Origin: Flavobacteriales bacterium | GTDB lineage: Bacteria > Bacteroidota > Bacteroidia > Flavobacteriales_D > CAJJDF01 | NCBI GenBank assembly: GCA_020630395.1 | Contig: JAHDBM010000012.1 | Location: 11,899 to 46,386 of the forward strand | Length of the DNA: 34,488 nucleotides | Direction: 5' to 3' | In this document: positions 1 to 8,318 of the stretch, in pieces | Position numbering within the stretch: the first letter of the stretch is position 1 | How the letters are laid out: the number at the start of each line of letters is the position of its first letter | Translations under genes and position numbers: made by a program | Notes under the pieces: model-generated | Databases searched by the model: none | Seen by the model: the letters and a program-made list of their open reading frames with translations, nothing else | Told to the model about the DNA's origin: nothing

Positions 1-23
1 ATTAAATCTTAATATGATTTTTT

Positions 24-55
24 AAAAGGGGTTGGCTATCAACCTCTTTTTTTTT
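24..55 (+). terminator. Rho-independent terminator of an upstream gene outside the window
   Basis: An 8-bp stem (AGGGGTTG at 27-34 pairing with CAACCTCT at 40-47, one G-T wobble) with a 5-nt loop is followed by a run of nine T. A short A-run precedes the stem, so it may also help end the PorV2-like transcript arriving on the minus strand. Confidence 0.7.
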
Positions 56-63
56 CTCAAAAA

Positions 64-99
64 ATTAACTCACAAGACTTTTTACTACACTGAGTTAAT
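64..99. other. 9-bp inverted repeat downstream of the PorV2-like gene
   Basis: ATTAACTCA (64-72) and TGAGTTAAT (91-99) are perfect inverted copies separated by 18 nt. The repeat lies just 3' of the minus-strand PorV2-like gene and beside the terminator at 24-55. It has no T-run of its own. It could be a 3'-end stabilising hairpin or a protein site, or chance in AT-rich DNA. Confidence 0.3.
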
Positions 100-128
100 A
101 TCTAACTAGTAAAACATTTTTAAGGCGT

Positions 129-1205
129 TCATTTAAATGAATACCGAACAGAAAATACATTAGAAAATAAAGCAATAGATTGATTACCAACATCAGTAAG
201 AGCATAATCTACCGCGAATTGTTTTACTTTGATTCCTAGACCAAGATTCGGCTGAATGGATAATGTTTCGTTATTGTCAACTTGTTTTATCCATTGAACA
301 TTAGATATACCTGTTCTAAAATAAACAGCTTTTTTATATCCAACTTCCATACCTAATCTAGGAGCTACACTAAAAGCTCTAGATCTTATAAACGTATTTC
401 GTTTGCCATCAAAAGTAAAATCCAAATCTAGCTCAGCATTAAAATCTATTGTTTTACCAAACTTAAAATCTCTAGCTACACCTGTAATCATTCTAGGTAT
501 TGTTAATTCTGTAGAATTTTGAGGAATCTCATTATCTGTAGAGTCGAAGGTTGCTTTAACTTCATCAGATATATTAAAACTCCATGCATTAACTGTAGTT
601 GTAACGTCTCTAATTACAGCTGATAATTTCCAATCTTTATATTTATAACTTGCAGATGCATCTAACCCAAAACCCCAAGCTGTTGCAAAATCTCCTATTC
701 TTCTATGAATAATCTTAAAATTTGCTCCTCCTTCTATTCCAAGAGGTAAATTACCTCTAGCATAAGAAAGTATTACACCATAATCAGCTGCAGAAAAAGT
801 AGTAATACGATCATAATCAATATTTCCATCTTTATCAATTAACTCTGTAGTGTTAGGTATATCATCAACTCCAAAACGAATAACCGATATGGCAGCAACA
901 CTATTATCATCTATTCTTTTAGAAAAACCTAAATAATCATATTTAGCAATTCCAGCAAAATACTCCGAGTGCATTAAACCTGCCCCCATAGATGATTTAT
1001 CCTTAAGTAATCCAGATGGATTCCAATAACCAGCAGTTACATTATCTACATTTGCAATAGTTGCATTTGCCATACCTAAATTTCTGGCTCCAACACCAAT
1101 ATTTAAAAATTCATTACTATACTTTGGAGCAGTCGTTTGACCAAAAGAATATTCTGTATAAACTACACTAAGTAATATAAAAAATAATAAAAGATTTTTC
1201 GCCAT
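129..1205 (-). CDS. porV2: PorV2-like outer-membrane protein of the type IX sorting system (PorV/PorQ family)
   Basis: 358 residues with an N-terminal signal peptide (hydrophobic to about residue 20, ending SFGQ). The mature start reads KYSNEFLNIGVGARNLGM, and NVDNVTAGYWNPSGLL and GLMHSEYFAGIAKYDY follow. These are the hallmarks of the PorV/PorQ outer-membrane barrels, and I recognise the set as the form annotated PorV2 in Flavobacteriales. The C-terminus ends in an alternating beta strand with a late aromatic residue (VRYSFK), typical of outer-membrane barrels. PorV itself shuttles T9SS cargo to the attachment complex; the role of PorV2 is not settled. The start is ATG at 1205. It is divergent from the M19 gene with 83 nt between them. 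At least four T9SS-sorted proteins lie elsewhere in the window, but this gene is not in an operon with them. Confidence 0.8.
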   Translation of the reverse strand: MAKNLLLFFILLSVVYTEYSFGQTTAPKYSNEFLNIGVGARNLGMANATIANVDNVTAGYWNPSGLLKDKSSMGAGLMHSEYFAGIAKYDYLGFSKRIDDNSVAAISVIRFGVDDIPNTTELIDKDGNIDYDRITTFSAADYGVILSYARGNLPLGIEGGANFKIIHRRIGDFATAWGFGLDASASYKYKDWKLSAVIRDVTTTVNAWSFNISDEVKATFDSTDNEIPQNSTELTIPRMITGVARDFKFGKTIDFNAELDLDFTFDGKRNTFIRSRAFSVAPRLGMEVGYKKAVYFRTGISNVQWIKQVDNNETLSIQPNLGLGIKVKQFAVDYALTDVGNQSIALFSNVFSVRYSFK

Positions 1206-1288
1206 AGGTTAAATGAACTATTTATATTTGAATCTGATTGAGATAAACACTAATTTAACGCTAAAATAAACCTTTTATTTCTTTGTTC

Positions 1289-2608
1289 ATGAGACAACTG
1301 TATAAACTTTACTCAACAATAGCCTTTTCCCTATTTTATAATCTTGTGGAGTCGCAAATAATACATGAATATATGGATATGCAAATCCATCCCACCATGC
1401 ATTTACGCTATAAATTCTTTAATGACGGTTTAACTTGGATTGATTCTAATGAATCTCCAAAATTAAATTCAAAACACATGTTTAAAAACGTATGTTATGC
1501 TGATTACTTTTATAAGAATAAAGGAACAAGAATCTTTAATGTAGGTTTAATTGGTTATGATACAAAAACCACAAAAGAAAAGGCTATAGCAAACATAGAA
1601 CAGCAACTAGCATATATGACTAATTTTGTTACAGAACATGATACAGCATTCGCAATTGCAACCACACCTCAAGAAGTTAGACAGCTTGTAACATCAACTA
1701 ATAAAACTATTTTTTTACTATCTATTGAGGGAGCTTACAAACTTATTGACACAAAAAAAGATGTTGAATATTGGTCAAAAAAAGGGATATCATTTATTAC
1801 GTTAATTCATTTAAAAGACTGTGAATATGGTGGATCTGGAATTAAACCAGGAATTGCTCCAGCTATCATTAACTTTAAAGGGTGGGTAAAAAGAATATTT
1901 AGACCAAAAAAAAGAGGGTTAACTCAACATGGGTTAAACAGCATACAATGGATATATGAATCAGGCATGTTAATAGATTTAACTCACATGTCAAAACATA
2001 GCAGAACAGACGCATTAAAATACATGGAAGAAAACAACATCCCTCCATTTGTATCTCATGATATGTATAAACCTATACAACATCACAAAAGAAGTATTAA
2101 TAGAGATGAAATACTCAAAATATACGAATTAGGTGGTCTTGTCTCCTTACCAGTTAGTGGAGAAGCCTTATCTCCTAAGAGACCTACTAAAGAAATGAAA
2201 CAAATTATTAAGTCGTTTCCTGATTATAAAAAGAAAACGATAGATAATTATGAAATAACGTACAAAGATGTAAATAAGTTTATATGGAGTAATAGATATG
2301 ATATATTAAAAGATTCAGTTGGAGAAACATTAACTGAGCAGCAATTAATAAACTTATCAGTTGGATTTCAAACAGATTTTAATGGTTGGGTTAACCACTC
2401 TAAACCAAAGTATAAAACCAAAAGACAAAAAAGAAAATCAGGAAGAGAAACTTTTAATGAGTTTGACGAAAAAGGATTAGCTCATCCTGGTCTAATAAAT
2501 TTACATTGGGAGGAATTAACAAAAAGAGGAGTCGATTTGACTCCTCTAAAAAGATCTAGTGAAAAATTTCTACAATTATGGCAATCTGCAATTGATCAAA
2601 AACATTAG
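1289..2608 (+). CDS. Membrane dipeptidase-like protein (peptidase M19, renal dipeptidase family), first metal ligand altered
   Basis: 439 residues from the ATG at 1289. A TTG two codons upstream is in frame but less likely. The N-terminus is hydrophobic (IAFSLFYNLVESQ), so it may be exported. M19 features are the metal-site region DMQIHPTMH (residues 30-38), the bridging Glu in SIEG, the His in IDLTHMS, and the His in PPFVSHDMY. M19 enzymes bind two zinc ions and cleave dipeptides, sometimes D-amino acid or beta-lactam-like substrates. The first ligand motif, normally HxD or HxH, reads QxH here (Q32, H34), so activity is uncertain. The stop codon overlaps the stop of the convergent T9SS gene by 4 nt. 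There is a TATATTTG at 1223-1230 that could be a -7 element, without a clear -33. Confidence 0.8.
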   Translation: MRQLYKLYSTIAFSLFYNLVESQIIHEYMDMQIHPTMHLRYKFFNDGLTWIDSNESPKLNSKHMFKNVCYADYFYKNKGTRIFNVGLIGYDTKTTKEKAIANIEQQLAYMTNFVTEHDTAFAIATTPQEVRQLVTSTNKTIFLLSIEGAYKLIDTKKDVEYWSKKGISFITLIHLKDCEYGGSGIKPGIAPAIINFKGWVKRIFRPKKRGLTQHGLNSIQWIYESGMLIDLTHMSKHSRTDALKYMEENNIPPFVSHDMYKPIQHHKRSINRDEILKIYELGGLVSLPVSGEALSPKRPTKEMKQIIKSFPDYKKKTIDNYEITYKDVNKFIWSNRYDILKDSVGETLTEQQLINLSVGFQTDFNGWVNHSKPKYKTKRQKRKSGRETFNEFDEKGLAHPGLINLHWEELTKRGVDLTPLKRSSEKFLQLWQSAIDQKH

Positions 2609-4308
2609 TTTCTAATCAGTCGTTTTACTAGTTGTCTTTGTTTTATATCTACCATCTTAACTAAATACGCTCCTCTAGATAAATTGTCTAGTTGGATTGA
2701 ATTAGTAGTAGGCTTAATAACATCAATAACTTTACCCGATAAGTCTAAAATTTCTATTCTCGAAACCTCTACAGATTCATCTATTTTAATATTAACTAAA
2801 CCATTAGATGGATTAGGAAATATAGTTAACATATTAGCTGTTAATTCCTCTAATGACAGTGGTCCACCACTTGATATATAACAGTTAGATGGATTTAAAT
2901 TATTATAAAACCATTGTATGTAAGAAACATCTGTTTTCAACTTGTCTATACTTGTTAAGTTAGTTCCTGTATCACTTCTTGAATAGACATAAGCTAAATC
3001 TAGCTCTATAACATCTCCTGGAGCAAAAACAGTATGGTTTACATTTGCTAACATTTTTCGTGATCCAGATGGATTAGCAGAACTAGGTGTAGAATTAACT
3101 TCTGTCCACATTTGACCCCCAATAATAGTATCTTGAGGAAAAGCAAACTGAGCATTCGTAGTAGTAGCACCAGAATATCCAGGTACACCAGTATAACCAA
3201 CTACCAATGGCTGTCCATTAAGCCATTTATTTTGCTGATAATTTCTTACTGAAATACCATTACTAGGTTCTCCTGAAATAAAACTATTAGTGCCCGTATA
3301 ATACATTGATCCTGATAAAGAATGGTTCAATACGGTTATTCCTTGAGCGGGTGGAATAGTATCAAAAGGATTTTGGTGTAAATAACAATTATCATCAATT
3401 TGATCAGCATTGTAAGCAAATATAGTGTTTAATCCAGGAAAAGTTCCAACATAGTCATCAGAACTACATCCTATATCAAAATCCGCATAAGCTGATGTAA
3501 CAACATCTACTAGAGAGTCGGTACTTCTATTAATGATATCATATTCAACAAAAATAGTATTGGCTAATGGATGTAAGGCAAAGGTATCGTAAGCGTATAC
3601 TCCTACATGAATTTCTACTCCAATTGTTTGTCTAGCGTATATATTTAAGTCTCCTAAATCATTCATAATGATTTTTGCATACTTATCCCCTTTAATACAA
3701 GGGTAATCACCATCATTAGGATCATATATCCCATCCAAGTTATAATCTATAAATGGGCTTAAATTATAGTCTTCATCTAAACTAACATCTCCATGAGCTG
3801 GCCAGTCCAATAATTCTTGAGGAATCCTATATCCAGGATAAGCTACACTTGTATCACATAATGGATCCATTAAGCAATCGAACCAAGTTTTAAAAACATC
3901 TATTTGACTTTTGTACACCACAAATACCTTATTCCAATTATTTTGTTGAAGTGTGGTATTTGTTCCTAAACCATAGTCTCTTTTTAATCCACCACCCGAT
4001 CCAGCAACTACAGATAAAGGACCTGTAGAATATGCATTAAAGTAATTAGTATCATTATATCTAGAGTATGAAAATTTCAATAATGAATCTGAAGGTCTGA
4101 TTCCTGAAAACCATAAATTACTCGCATAAATTGTAGATGTTGCAGAGTCTTTTAGAGTTTCGAATACATCTGTGTTACCAGTATCTCTAAAAAATAATCC
4201 TTTAGGAATGATTGGTGCACTGATATTATTAATATCCATTTTAACTACTTGTGCTCTAGTTGCTCCTGCCATTAGCATAAGCAATAATACTGTAAAATAC
4301 CGTTTCAT
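2605..4308 (-). CDS. T9SS-secreted protein with type A C-terminal sorting domain, function unknown
   Basis: 567 residues from the ATG at 4308, where a clean signal peptide begins (MKRYFTVLLLMLMAGATRAQ). An upstream in-frame start at 4350 would put 14 unneeded residues before it. The last ~75 residues are a typical T9SS sorting domain: a short linker, LTIFPNPSNGLVNI, then LDLSGKVI, SRGAYLVKM and a basic end. The middle contains a calcium-loop-like DYNLDGIYDPNDGDYP (about residue 190-205), frequent in Bacteroidota surface proteins. No catalytic motif was recognised. It should cross the outer membrane through T9SS and be anchored or released. It is the only minus-strand gene between the M19 gene and the glycosyltransferase, with a candidate promoter and an inverted repeat upstream. 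Confidence 0.85.
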   Translation of the reverse strand: MKRYFTVLLLMLMAGATRAQVVKMDINNISAPIIPKGLFFRDTGNTDVFETLKDSATSTIYASNLWFSGIRPSDSLLKFSYSRYNDTNYFNAYSTGPLSVVAGSGGGLKRDYGLGTNTTLQQNNWNKVFVVYKSQIDVFKTWFDCLMDPLCDTSVAYPGYRIPQELLDWPAHGDVSLDEDYNLSPFIDYNLDGIYDPNDGDYPCIKGDKYAKIIMNDLGDLNIYARQTIGVEIHVGVYAYDTFALHPLANTIFVEYDIINRSTDSLVDVVTSAYADFDIGCSSDDYVGTFPGLNTIFAYNADQIDDNCYLHQNPFDTIPPAQGITVLNHSLSGSMYYTGTNSFISGEPSNGISVRNYQQNKWLNGQPLVVGYTGVPGYSGATTTNAQFAFPQDTIIGGQMWTEVNSTPSSANPSGSRKMLANVNHTVFAPGDVIELDLAYVYSRSDTGTNLTSIDKLKTDVSYIQWFYNNLNPSNCYISSGGPLSLEELTANMLTIFPNPSNGLVNIKIDESVEVSRIEILDLSGKVIDVIKPTTNSIQLDNLSRGAYLVKMVDIKQRQLVKRLIRN

Positions 4309-4347
4309 AATGTTTGTTTTTTGTTCGTAATATTTAAATGTACGCAA

Positions 4348-4355
4348 CAAACATA
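4348..4355 (-). promoter_or_regulatory. Candidate -7 element for the T9SS cargo gene at 2605-4308
   Basis: Read on the minus strand the site is TATGTTTG, a full match to the Bacteroidota -7 consensus TAnnTTTG, about 40 nt upstream of the chosen ATG. No perfect TTG -33 element is found at 17-23 nt; the best is TTC. Start of transcription would fall near 4341. Confidence 0.4.
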
Positions 4356-4361
4356 CAAAAG

Positions 4362-4379
4362 TTAGTTCAAATGAACTAA
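4362..4379. promoter_or_regulatory. 18-bp palindrome (possible operator) in the -33 region
   Basis: TTAGTTCA-AA-TGAACTAA is a perfect 8-bp inverted repeat with a 2-nt spacer. It sits immediately upstream of the candidate -7 box at 4348-4355, where a repressor or activator would contact the promoter. It is too short and lacks the T-run needed for a terminator of the glycosyltransferase gene. Confidence 0.35.
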
Positions 4380-4392
4380 AGGTAGTTTGTAC

Positions 4393-5433
4393 TTATTTAA
4401 CGGTAATATGAGATTGATTAATATTTGAAAAAACTTTCTTCCCAAATAAAAAATAGGACCAAACAATACTTTTCTTATAAACAGCAACATTATTATATGC
4501 TCTAATACCTTGCTGAATATAAGCCCTCTTACTTTTTAATAGAGCTTTGTGTTGGTAAAAATATTTATGTGCCTTTACTACTGATTTAAATGATTTAAAA
4601 TCTAGTTTAACCAAAAACATAGCTAATGCAATATAATCAAGCCAAATTCTAGTTGTCATTTTCCAAAACAAAGAACTCCCTTGATGATTTTTATAAAGTG
4701 TGGATAAACTATTTCTAAAATTTAAATAAACCTTTCTTGGACTCATGTAATCTAAAGTCCCACCTCCTAGATGATATACTTTACTATTAGAAGTGTAATA
4801 TACCTTATATCCTTTTAACTTTATTCTCCAACACAAGTCTATTTCTTCCATGTGAGCAAAATAATCATCATCAAATCCTTTTAATTCATGAAAAATTTTT
4901 GATTCAATAAACATACATGCACCAGTTGACCAAAAAATCTCGTTTGTACCATCATATTGTCCTTTATCTTCTTCTACCCTATCAAATATCCTTCCTCTAC
5001 AAAACGGATAGCCATTCTTATCCATAAAACCACCAGCAGCTCCAGCATGCTCAAACATATTCTTATTAGTGTGAGATAATATTTTAGGTTGGCAAGCAAC
5101 AATATCGTCATCAGAATCAAGTACATTAACAACTGGAGATATCCAATTCTCTGTTACTTCTACATCAGAATTTAATAAAATATAATATTCATATCTTCCT
5201 TCTAAATGAACTAACCCTTCATTATAACCGCTTGCAAAACCAGAGTTTTTAGGATTAATAATTATTTCTATTGATGGGTAATTTTCTTTTAAAAAAGCTA
5301 CAGAATCATCTGTAGAATCATTATCAATAACAATTACATCATAACCTGTTGAGTATTGTATTACAGATGGTAAATAAGTTTCTAAATGTTTTTTACCATT
5401 CCAATTTAAAATGACAACTGCTGCTTTCTTCAC
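4393..5433 (-). CDS. Family 2 glycosyltransferase (GT-A fold, rhamnosyltransferase-like)
   Basis: 346 residues starting at GTG (5433). No in-frame ATG lies upstream before the divergent gene, and the fold begins right at residue 3 (AAVVILNWNG). Visible GT2 features are the nucleotide-binding strand VVILNWNGKKHL, the VIDNDSTDDS segment, NPKNSGFASGYNEGL, the metal-binding LLNSDVEV (about residue 90) and the acceptor-side motif EEIDLCWRIKLKGYKVYY, with the HLGGGT loop after it. These are typical of cytoplasmic enzymes that add sugars to cell-surface polysaccharide or O-antigen. The C-terminal ~100 residues are basic with a hydrophobic patch (LDYIALAMFLVKL) that may sit on the inner membrane. It stands alone rather than in a polysaccharide cluster, so its substrate cannot be inferred. 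Confidence 0.9.
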   Translation of the reverse strand: MKKAAVVILNWNGKKHLETYLPSVIQYSTGYDVIVIDNDSTDDSVAFLKENYPSIEIIINPKNSGFASGYNEGLVHLEGRYEYYILLNSDVEVTENWISPVVNVLDSDDDIVACQPKILSHTNKNMFEHAGAAGGFMDKNGYPFCRGRIFDRVEEDKGQYDGTNEIFWSTGACMFIESKIFHELKGFDDDYFAHMEEIDLCWRIKLKGYKVYYTSNSKVYHLGGGTLDYMSPRKVYLNFRNSLSTLYKNHQGSSLFWKMTTRIWLDYIALAMFLVKLDFKSFKSVVKAHKYFYQHKALLKSKRAYIQQGIRAYNNVAVYKKSIVWSYFLFGKKVFSNINQSHITVK

Positions 5434-5434
5434 T

Positions 5435-5458
5435 TTGTAATAATTATCAATACTTTTG
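5435..5458 (+). promoter_or_regulatory. Candidate promoter of the PhoD-type phosphatase
   Basis: TACTTTTG at 5451-5458 matches TAnnTTTG exactly and would start transcription about 15-20 nt before the TTG start codon at 5481. The only nearby TTG (5435-5437) is 13 nt away, shorter than the usual 17-23, so the -33 half is weak. Confidence 0.35.
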
Positions 5459-5480
5459 TTAAAGTTTTAAAGATACAGTT

Positions 5481-6986
5481 TTGAGTTTTATTTGGTTTAA
5501 ATACCTCCTTTTTTTAATCGCATGTCATAATAGTATTTTATCACAGTCTTCATTCAGATATGGAGTTGCATCTGGAGACCCTAAACCAAATGCTATTATT
5601 CTATGGACCAAAATCACACCAAATACTACAGATTCTATTATTTATGGCAGTTATCAACTCTCAACAAATAGATCATTTAAAGAAAATACCAAACAAATTC
5701 CTTTTGCAACCAATTCTTCAAAAAACTATTGTGTTAAAGTTGATGCAAGTAACTTAACTCCAAACACTTGGTATTATTATCGGTTTATTTATAAAAATGA
5801 CACCTCAATTATAGGACGAACTAAAACAGCTCCAAATACAAACCAAAAACAAGTTAATTTTGCTGTTGTTTCCTGCTCTAATTATGAACATGGATATTTT
5901 AATGTATACGAAAGCATAACGAAAGCTAATAATGTAGAAGCTATTATACATTTGGGAGATTATATTTACGAAATGCCTACTGGTGTTTATTCAGCTAACA
6001 TGTTAGATAGAAAAACATTTCCGCCTTATGAAATTTTAACGTTAACTGATTATCGTGATCGATATGCTCATTATAGAAAGGATCAACAATTACAACAATT
6101 GCATCAAAATTTTCCTTTTATAAATATTTGGGACGACCATGAAATAGCAAATGATTCCTACAAGAATGGAGCTTCTAATCATGATAGCACTGAAGGTGAT
6201 TATTTAGAAAGACTAAAGCATGCAAAACAAGCTTACTATGAATGGATGCCAATAAGAGAAAAAGAACACAGCCATTTGTATAGAAAATTAACTTATGGAG
6301 ATAATATTAATTTACTATTTCTTGATACTCGAATAGATGGAAGAGACAAACAATCTTCTAGAAAAAAAAGATATAGAACAGATTCTACTAGAAGATTAAT
6401 TGGAGACAAACAATTTAATTGGATAAAGAATAATGTATCAAGAGATTCTAATACATGGAATATTTTTGCTCAACAAGTAATGATTACTCCATTTAAAGTT
6501 GCTGGGGTTACTGCTAATCCAGACCAATGGGATGGTTATTTATATGAAAAAAATAGGTTAATCGATTATTTAGTGAATCAACAAATTAAAAATATAGTTG
6601 TACTTACTGGAGATTTGCATTCGGCATGGGTAAATGATATTCCACTAAAAAAATATAAAGCTAGAAATGGTAAAAATAGCCTTGGGGTTGAATTTATTAC
6701 ACCCAGCATTACATCCTCTAGGGGAATACCTATTCCAGCTTGGAGCGTTAAATTATTTAATAAACATGTAAAATATTTAGAACTTAAAAAACATGGATAT
6801 ATAAACTTCTCTATAAGTCCAGAGGAAATCCAAGCAAACTTTAACTATGTTAGTACTATTCTTTCAAAAGATTGGACACTAATTAATGGACCTTCTTTTT
6901 ACATGAGTAAAGGAACTTCTAATATTGAGAGAATGAAAGAAAATATATATATAAAGACCACTAACCCTCCCCTAGTAAATTATTAA
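5481..6986 (+). CDS. Secreted PhoD-like alkaline phosphatase/phosphodiesterase
   Basis: 501 residues. The start must be non-ATG: TTG at 5481 follows an in-frame TAA at 5460-5462, and a signal peptide (FIWFKYLLFLIACHNSILSQ) begins at once. An N-terminal PhoD domain (FRYGVASGDPKPNAIILWT) precedes the metallophosphatase domain. Metal and active-site motifs are SCSNYEHGYFN (from 131), GDYIYE (159-164), WDDHE (217-221), LDTR (281-284) and GDLHSAW (377-383), then GVEFITPSITSS. PhoD enzymes hydrolyse phosphate mono- or diesters outside the cytoplasm and usually carry Fe3+/Ca2+. There is no T9SS domain at the C-terminus and no Tat twin-arginine in the signal, unlike Bacillus PhoD, so Sec export to the periplasm is likely. 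Confidence 0.88.
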   Translation: MSFIWFKYLLFLIACHNSILSQSSFRYGVASGDPKPNAIILWTKITPNTTDSIIYGSYQLSTNRSFKENTKQIPFATNSSKNYCVKVDASNLTPNTWYYYRFIYKNDTSIIGRTKTAPNTNQKQVNFAVVSCSNYEHGYFNVYESITKANNVEAIIHLGDYIYEMPTGVYSANMLDRKTFPPYEILTLTDYRDRYAHYRKDQQLQQLHQNFPFINIWDDHEIANDSYKNGASNHDSTEGDYLERLKHAKQAYYEWMPIREKEHSHLYRKLTYGDNINLLFLDTRIDGRDKQSSRKKRYRTDSTRRLIGDKQFNWIKNNVSRDSNTWNIFAQQVMITPFKVAGVTANPDQWDGYLYEKNRLIDYLVNQQIKNIVVLTGDLHSAWVNDIPLKKYKARNGKNSLGVEFITPSITSSRGIPIPAWSVKLFNKHVKYLELKKHGYINFSISPEEIQANFNYVSTILSKDWTLINGPSFYMSKGTSNIERMKENIYIKTTNPPLVNY

Positions 6987-7027
6987 CATCAGTTTTTGTA
7001 TAAAAAATTAGTACCAATAACTATTAA

Positions 7028-7070
7028 AGCAACTGGTTTTCTATCTTTAGCAAATCTTTAACCAGTTGCT
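7028..7070 (+). other. 11-bp perfect hairpin directly upstream of the dihydroorotase-like start codon
   Basis: AGCAACTGGTT (7028-7038) and AACCAGTTGCT (7060-7070) are exact inverted copies separated by 21 nt. The second arm ends 3 nt before the ATG at 7074. In the mRNA this would tie up the ribosome-binding region. There is no T-run, so it is not an intrinsic terminator for the phosphatase gene. A protein-binding dyad is the alternative. Confidence 0.45.
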
Positions 7071-7073
7071 GCT

Positions 7074-8318
7074 ATGCGAATTCTTGTTAAACAAGCCAAA
7101 ATAATCGATCCTAACAGTGATTTTCATTTACAAACTGTTGATATATACATTGAAAACGGAACAATTAAAGAGATAGGTAATCTATCTAACAAAGAAACTG
7201 ATCAAGTTATAGATGAGCCTAACTTACATGCATCTATTGGGTGGTTTGATCTTAAAGCAAACTTTAGAGAGCCCGGAGAAGAATGGAAAGAAACTCTTTC
7301 TACAGGTATTGAAGCTGCTAAAAAGGGAGGTTTTACTGAAATTGCCTTATCGCCTAATACAGCAACACCAATAGATAACCGAACTCAAATAGAATTTATA
7401 AAAAACAGAGGAAACCATAAAGAGATAAACATTCATCCTTATGGTGCATTAAGTAAGGAGTTAAACGGAAAAGACCTAGCTGAAATTGCGGATATGAAAG
7501 ATGCTGGCGCTATTGGTTTTACTGATGACAAACAGCATATATCAAGTAGTTTGCTCTCTAGAGCACTTTTATACACTAAAACCTTTAACACTAAAGTTTT
7601 TGTATTTGCTAGTGACAAAGAGTTGTCGAAAAACGCTCAACTTAATGAAGGTATCGTGAGCACTAAAATGGGCTTAAAAGGGTTCCCTTCAATTGCTGAA
7701 GAAATACAAATCAATAGGGATATACAGTTGTCAAAATATCATGATGCGCCTATTCATTTTTCTACTATATCATCTACTAATAGTATAGAACTTATAAGAA
7801 AAGCAAAGCAAGAAGGACTACAAGTAACTTGTGATGTTGCTGCACATCAATTATACTTTACTGATGAAGCTTGTAATACCTATGACGCTAATACAAAAGT
7901 AATCCCTCCTTTTAGATCAAAACAAGATATAGTTGCAATAATTGAAGGCTTAAAAGATGGAACTATTAATGCGATATGTTCCGATCATTCTCCACAAAAC
8001 ATAGAAGAAAAAAATATTGAATTTAGTGACGCTTCTTTTGGTATTATTGGCTTAGAAACTCTTTATGGCTCTATCAATAAAAATTTAACTGGTAAATTAT
8101 CTATTACCGAAATAATTGATAAAATTACAATAGCGCCAAGAAGCATTCTTAATATGGCAATACCGTCAATAGCTGTAAATCATAAAGCAAACTTAACGTT
8201 ATTTAACCCCGATATAAAATGGGAGTATAACAAAAAAGATATTGTATCTAAATCTAAAAACACTCCTTATGTTGGAGAAACACTTATAGGTAAAGCTGTT
8301 AATACTATTTTAGGATGA
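7074..8318 (+). CDS. Dihydroorotase homologue lacking metal-binding residues (probably non-catalytic)
   Basis: 414 residues with the length and fold of type I dihydroorotase, the third step of pyrimidine synthesis (carbamoyl-aspartate to dihydroorotate). Recognisable family blocks are GWFDLKANFREPGEEWKETL, GGFTEIALSPNT, GAIGFTDD, IHFSTISS, VTCDVAAHQLYFTDEA and ICSDHSPQ. The zinc ligand pair HxH, expected just before the REPG motif, reads K61-A62-N63, and the HCED ligand block is also gone (VFVFASDKE). H228, H258 and D304 remain. I recall that flavobacterial genomes often carry such a degenerate copy beside a true pyrC. A structural partner for aspartate transcarbamoylase, as with the inactive PyrC' of Pseudomonas, is possible. 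The ATG lies just after a hairpin. It overlaps ddl by ATGA. Confidence 0.8.
   Translation: MRILVKQAKIIDPNSDFHLQTVDIYIENGTIKEIGNLSNKETDQVIDEPNLHASIGWFDLKANFREPGEEWKETLSTGIEAAKKGGFTEIALSPNTATPIDNRTQIEFIKNRGNHKEINIHPYGALSKELNGKDLAEIADMKDAGAIGFTDDKQHISSSLLSRALLYTKTFNTKVFVFASDKELSKNAQLNEGIVSTKMGLKGFPSIAEEIQINRDIQLSKYHDAPIHFSTISSTNSIELIRKAKQEGLQVTCDVAAHQLYFTDEACNTYDANTKVIPPFRSKQDIVAIIEGLKDGTINAICSDHSPQNIEEKNIEFSDASFGIIGLETLYGSINKNLTGKLSITEIIDKITIAPRSILNMAIPSIAVNHKANLTLFNPDIKWEYNKKDIVSKSKNTPYVGETLIGKAVNTILG

Noticed and set aside
2684-2881. Plus-strand open frame inside the T9SS gene
   Set aside because: It is antisense to a gene with a signal peptide and sorting domain and has no family features; treated as a shadow.
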